Below, piece by piece: positions 60,215 to 64,000 of a DNA stretch of 64,000 bases (position 1 is its first letter; each line of letters starts with the position of its first letter). This DNA is from Sipunculus nudus (lineage: Eukaryota > Annelida > Sipuncula > Golfingiida > Sipunculidae): contig CM049317.1 in the NCBI GenBank assembly GCA_026874595.1, positions 13,322,882-13,386,881 on the forward strand, given 5' to 3'. Below the pieces are notes generated by a model that saw only the letters and a list, made by a program, of their open reading frames with translations, was not told the origin of the DNA and searched no databases. A program made the position numbers and the translations under genes.

Positions 60215-61017
60215 TAATATACCACTCACTTAAATCGCCACGTCAATCAGACAAACTGAATTTTACATGCCAAGTACCGCCAACGACAGCCGATAGCAAT
60301 AAGACCGTCACTGTGAAGACAAGTTTAAAGGTAAACGTATTACACGTAATCTATCGCGTACCGTTAATGATCTTCTACATTGGTTATGATTATAAAACTG
60401 GATGTGAGTGGAAAAGTAAATATAATATTAAAGTGCTAATTAAATAATTACCGCCGGGTATTGAAGATAAAATTAAGACTGGCTATTGCAAGAAATGATA
60501 CTATCGATCCGTGATGCAATCATTCAAATGCAAAACAGTGCTTAAGCAGAAAACACACTTGCGTCAAGCGTCGCATCGAATTTATTTACATTCCTTGAGT
60601 CTTACAAGCTGAAAAGCTGCATTTGCCCAGACGGTTTGTGGCCCATAAAAACAGAATACACAAGATTTTGTTTATCTGAAGAATTTAAGTTTGTTTTTAT
60701 ATATTTATTTAAGATACATAATTATGAATTCTGTTAATCTGATTGATATGACGGTTTCACTTTATACAAAAGAAAATTAAACTTCCAAACTTAAAATCCA
60801 AATTAAGTAAATGGTACACTAAGTTTTTTTTATAAAAAAACATGTTGAAAACCGATTGAGAAATTTCTTTATCCTTTTTTCTACATTTTCACAACATTGT
60901 ATAATACTTCGGAAATAATTCGACTAAGTCTACTCCGCATTTTTTATATAAAACAGGTCCAAATATGGGTCTTTTTATCCACAGGCCGAGTCATGTTAAG
61001 AGAAAAGGTTAACCTCA

Positions 61018-61455
61018 CGAGGGATGAAGGACTCAAGCCCGGATTCGAACTCGATCTTGGGCAAAAACCCGGAAGCCAGGACTCGAGAAACCATGCAGAT
61101 GGAGACATGCTAGAGTGCAGCTCCAAAAAGCAAAAGGCACATATACATACTGAAAGACAGAGTGGCATAGATAGCACGGATACTGATAGATGTAACATGT
61201 AACTGTTGCAAAGTAAAAACAGACAAGTGTTCGATTTATAGGCCCACGACAATAAATTATATATTATCAGTGTGTTGTATTGCAATTCTAATTTACTGAC
61301 AACAGACAAATTAAACCTATTATAACGTGCGTATTAATTGCCTTTTTAAATGGACTCGGGCTAGAAAATCGTTTGAAGCAGGTGAACTTCAAGGACTTGG
61401 ACTTCAAGCTGAGCTCGAGTCCTCGGACTACGACTTGCACTCGGTCCTCATTGTA
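61018..61455 (+). repeat. GAGTCC-rich dispersed repeat, locus 3
   Basis: Blocks at 61018-61090 (GGACTCAAGCCCGGATTCG, GGACTCGAG) and 61350-61455 (GGACTCGGG, GGACTTGGACTTCAAG, GAGCTCGAGTCCTCGGAC) flank a spacer of about 260 bases, as at locus 2. The ORFs on both strands here are repeat-derived. Confidence 0.6.
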
Positions 61456-62659
61456 GCTTCATTAGGCTTGGGCGGCTAGGCAAGCTTAATATCGAGCACT
61501 GTATACGTTTGTGATGAATGCTTAATGTATCACAAAGACATCGATTTTTTTTCATTTAATTGTTGTTTGTTGAAAGAAAATGTCTGGTTTCTTAATCCTG
61601 TTTGTAAAAGGAACCACAGAATAACAACGAAGAGTGCACCTGTCAGCCGATTAGTGTTGAACGATAAACAAAGACAATCGTACTTATTTACCATCTAATT
61701 AACGTATTGCAGATGAAAAATTTCAATATCTCCTCAAGCCGCGGTTGTTAGCAAAACGTAATTTTTGTCATGTTTTCAGTAATGATTTACAACTTGACAG
61801 GATTGAATTAAAATAAGACCTTAAATACCTTCCATCTGTTGCTGGCAGATTTGTTTTAAACAAAGAAATCCGTGGTTAAATTACTGCTACACAGGTTAAA
61901 CATGAATTCCCTGTAGTAACATTAACACAAGCATGAACCCTACTTCTATCATCCGAAAGATATCTGCCAAACACCGTCACAATCTCGCGCTTGGTTTATA
62001 CTGGGTTTCATAAATTGACTTAAACATGTAAGTGTTCCTTTTTTATTGTAAATGGACGCAACAGATTCGTAGATCAGATTATAAACCTTGGCGTAGGGAT
62101 AAATACCAATGATTTTAATGTTTTGAACAAGAAAATCATCTCGAGTTATCGGGAACATTTGGAGAAACAGATAGTGAACGACCGGTCCAAATTGGCCATG
62201 AAAGGCAGGATTTAATGGACCCTGCCTATAATAAACTTAACACCGGAAATTAAACGTATCACCCCAGAGCAAATATCCCATCAGGCACCGCTGTTGGCCT
62301 CCACAGACGATACACCACTTTCAAGAGCCATATTGACGGTTTATGACTGGTGACATAGCTACAAAAATATATTCTCTACAGACAGAACTGTCTCCTTTTT
62401 TCACATACAAGCTTTGGGTGAACGGTATTAATGTTGTTAATTATTAACTCTTTCAAAGAAATCATTATATGTTTCAATTTTGCAAATTTTCTTTTCACTT
62501 CAGATTGGCCAAAATTCATGTTTTTCCCCCTCTTAACTTAACGAAAAGTTAAAGGTCGACCGTTCTTTCTGCTGTTTTGTCCCATGGAGTGTAAAAAAAT
62601 GATTGATAAGTGTTGAATTATATGACTTTGCTCATTTAAATACAGGTATTTCACACACA

Positions 62660-62692
<33 letters not shown>

Positions 62693-64000
62693 TGTTATTA
62701 CTATTATTTCTCTTGTAATATTTATTGTATAATACTCTCTCACTATCCGCTGTTTGTTTTGTACAAAATGTATTTATTCTCATTTATCAAAGATCTTTTG
62801 TCTTCTAGGGGCATCAAATATATGCCACGAGTCTATATGTTTATTCCTTTAATTACAGTCGTCTGTCAGGTTCAAGTTATTAAGCACAATTCCTAGTCTT
62901 AGATACAAGAGTTATCAACTTCACTATGTGTTTAAAAGGAATTAAGCACTTAGTCAATTACCATTATGTAAGAAAGACATTGCTCTTCTTAGATGTAAGA
63001 AAGCACAAGACTTAGTCCCAGCATTTAGTCTTTATCTTCTGTTTAACGATGTATATTACCGTACATAACAGTACTAGCAATTACCAGCTCAATTTGAAGT
63101 CACATTCAGTATGTTTACGGTAAAGAATGCGATGGCGCTATCACTGAGGTCACGTGTGCTTCAGCGATAAAACCCGAGACTTTAGTGCCCCGTGTTTTCT
63201 GTGTTTCCATCAGATCAATAGCGTGTGACAAAGGCCTCTGATTCATTAGATAATAAACACCCCCAGGCCTGCAAGTCTCGGTAACACAGGAGCGTGGCTG
63301 CTCACGATTCCTTTGAAAGTTAAATGTAAATCTTTTTTTTCTTCTGACCGAATGATGTGGTGTAGCTGCAGAGCAGAGTTCAAATCTCAGCTGAGAGACG
63401 GTAAGACTTTTTTCACGACCACAGAAGGCCGTTCCCCAGGTCCTTGTTTTATTTACAAACGGGTGCGACTTTGCGAGTTCCTGGCTGTTATGGCCCAACA
63501 ATTGGGATAATTATAAACCGAGGACCCGCACGTGCGAAAGTCACCGGGAAAGTCACAGCTAACCAGGATATGAATTTGAGGAAGCGTGTGCTACCGCCCT
63601 GTCACACATTCTAAAATCGAAACGGGATTCTGCAGATTTATATACCTAATTTAAGACACCATTTGAAAACAACCTTAAATGTTTAAGATACTCTTTTACT
63701 CTGGACGTGAAAACATTCAGGGGAGATAGGGAGAGAATTAAAAAATGAAGCCGGATGATGGTTAGAATTTCGTGCTGTATTTGATAACATTTTAACCAAT
63801 CAATTCAAGTGAGGCTTTGTCCAAAGGAAACATTTCAGTTGGATGATCTTGATCGTTGTACGTGCGAGTGTGTGTGTCACGTGATATATAGAAATGTTTT
63901 CTCGTGCGTTGTGACGTCACGGTGTTACATTGTTATGACCTGATTTGATCGATGGCGTGCTGACCCTTCAATGCATTGTGAATATGAACATTATTATTGA
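61456..64000. other. No gene; (ATT)n at 62661-62708
   Basis: An ATT microsatellite gives Tyr/Asn frames on the two strands. The 128-codon minus frame at 63115-63501 is the longest non-repeat frame but shows no recognisable domain or splice pattern. A TCACGTGA lies at 63877-63884 and a TGACGTCA at 63912-63919. Confidence 0.4.

Noticed and set aside
63115-63501. 128-aa minus ORF
   Set aside because: Longest non-repeat frame after the genes, but no hydrophobic leader, domain, splice context or conserved motif visible.
1-64000. CRISPR arrays, bacterial operons or phage-type systems
   Set aside because: The sequence is animal-type with introns and microsatellites; tandem repeats lack the spacer structure of CRISPR and no prokaryotic genes are present.

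Overview
The window is animal genomic DNA. It is AT-rich and intron-bearing, with long AT, AGT, ATT and TC microsatellites and many degenerate transposon remnants, and it has no operons or bacterial-type genes. The two genes I can support are neuropeptide precursors of lophotrochozoan (mollusc/annelid-like) type. The repeat content (tRNA-derived SINE heads, TTGACCTTGAA tandem repeats, GAGTCC blocks, poly-G/C GGATCC elements) is of a kind I associate with molluscs, especially bivalves. The species assignment is inference.

Genes. (1) A SIFamide/FFamide-type precursor (+ strand, coding exon 2698-2979, 93 aa). It has a signal peptide, two amidated peptides ending LFF-amide and LLF-amide, and a C-terminal peptide with two cysteines. 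(2) A luqin precursor (- strand, coding exons 38426-38282, 33159-33042 and 31532-31490, 101 aa). No single ORF shows it; I assembled it from splice sites. It encodes the hallmark WRPQGRF-amide behind a signal peptide and the luqin C-X10-C tail, and a non-coding first exon probably ends at 40798. Both products would be processed in the secretory pathway of neurons by signal peptidase, dibasic cleavage and C-terminal amidation, and act on G-protein-coupled receptors. Two weak candidates are a secretory-type ORF (12458-12614, +) and a cysteine-rich terminal exon (about 52858-52999, -).

Layout. 0-1.6 kb: no gene, CpG-rich from about 1.18 kb. 2.35-3.5 kb: FFamide exon bracketed by inverted pogo/Tigger-like ends, then a CGACCACCC repeat block. 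3.5-30 kb: repeats (GA minisatellite, GGATCC element, retroposon tails, GAGTCC blocks, TTGACCTTGAA tandem array, SINE heads, a 21.3-22.4 kb duplication, a LINE reverse-transcriptase relic at 23.0-24.0 kb, a pogo MITE plus LTR-like element at 24.4-25.4 kb, and a 1 kb AGT array at 27.4-28.4 kb). 30.26-30.63 kb: a MITE. 31.0-31.4 kb: a TCACGTGA cluster downstream of luqin. 31.5-40.9 kb: the luqin gene, whose large intron holds a 1.37 kb foldback element with a 4-bp target duplication. 41-64 kb: mostly unique non-coding DNA with microsatellites, a pair of tRNA-Thr-like SINE heads (51.9-52.3 kb), a second GGATCC element, and further GAGTCC and TTCGCG repeats.

The two neuropeptide genes lie about 28.5 kb apart on opposite strands and share the plan signal peptide, amidated RF/FF-type peptide, two-cysteine tail. 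I see no third confident gene. Splice sites, family identities and repeat relationships were read by eye without any database search.
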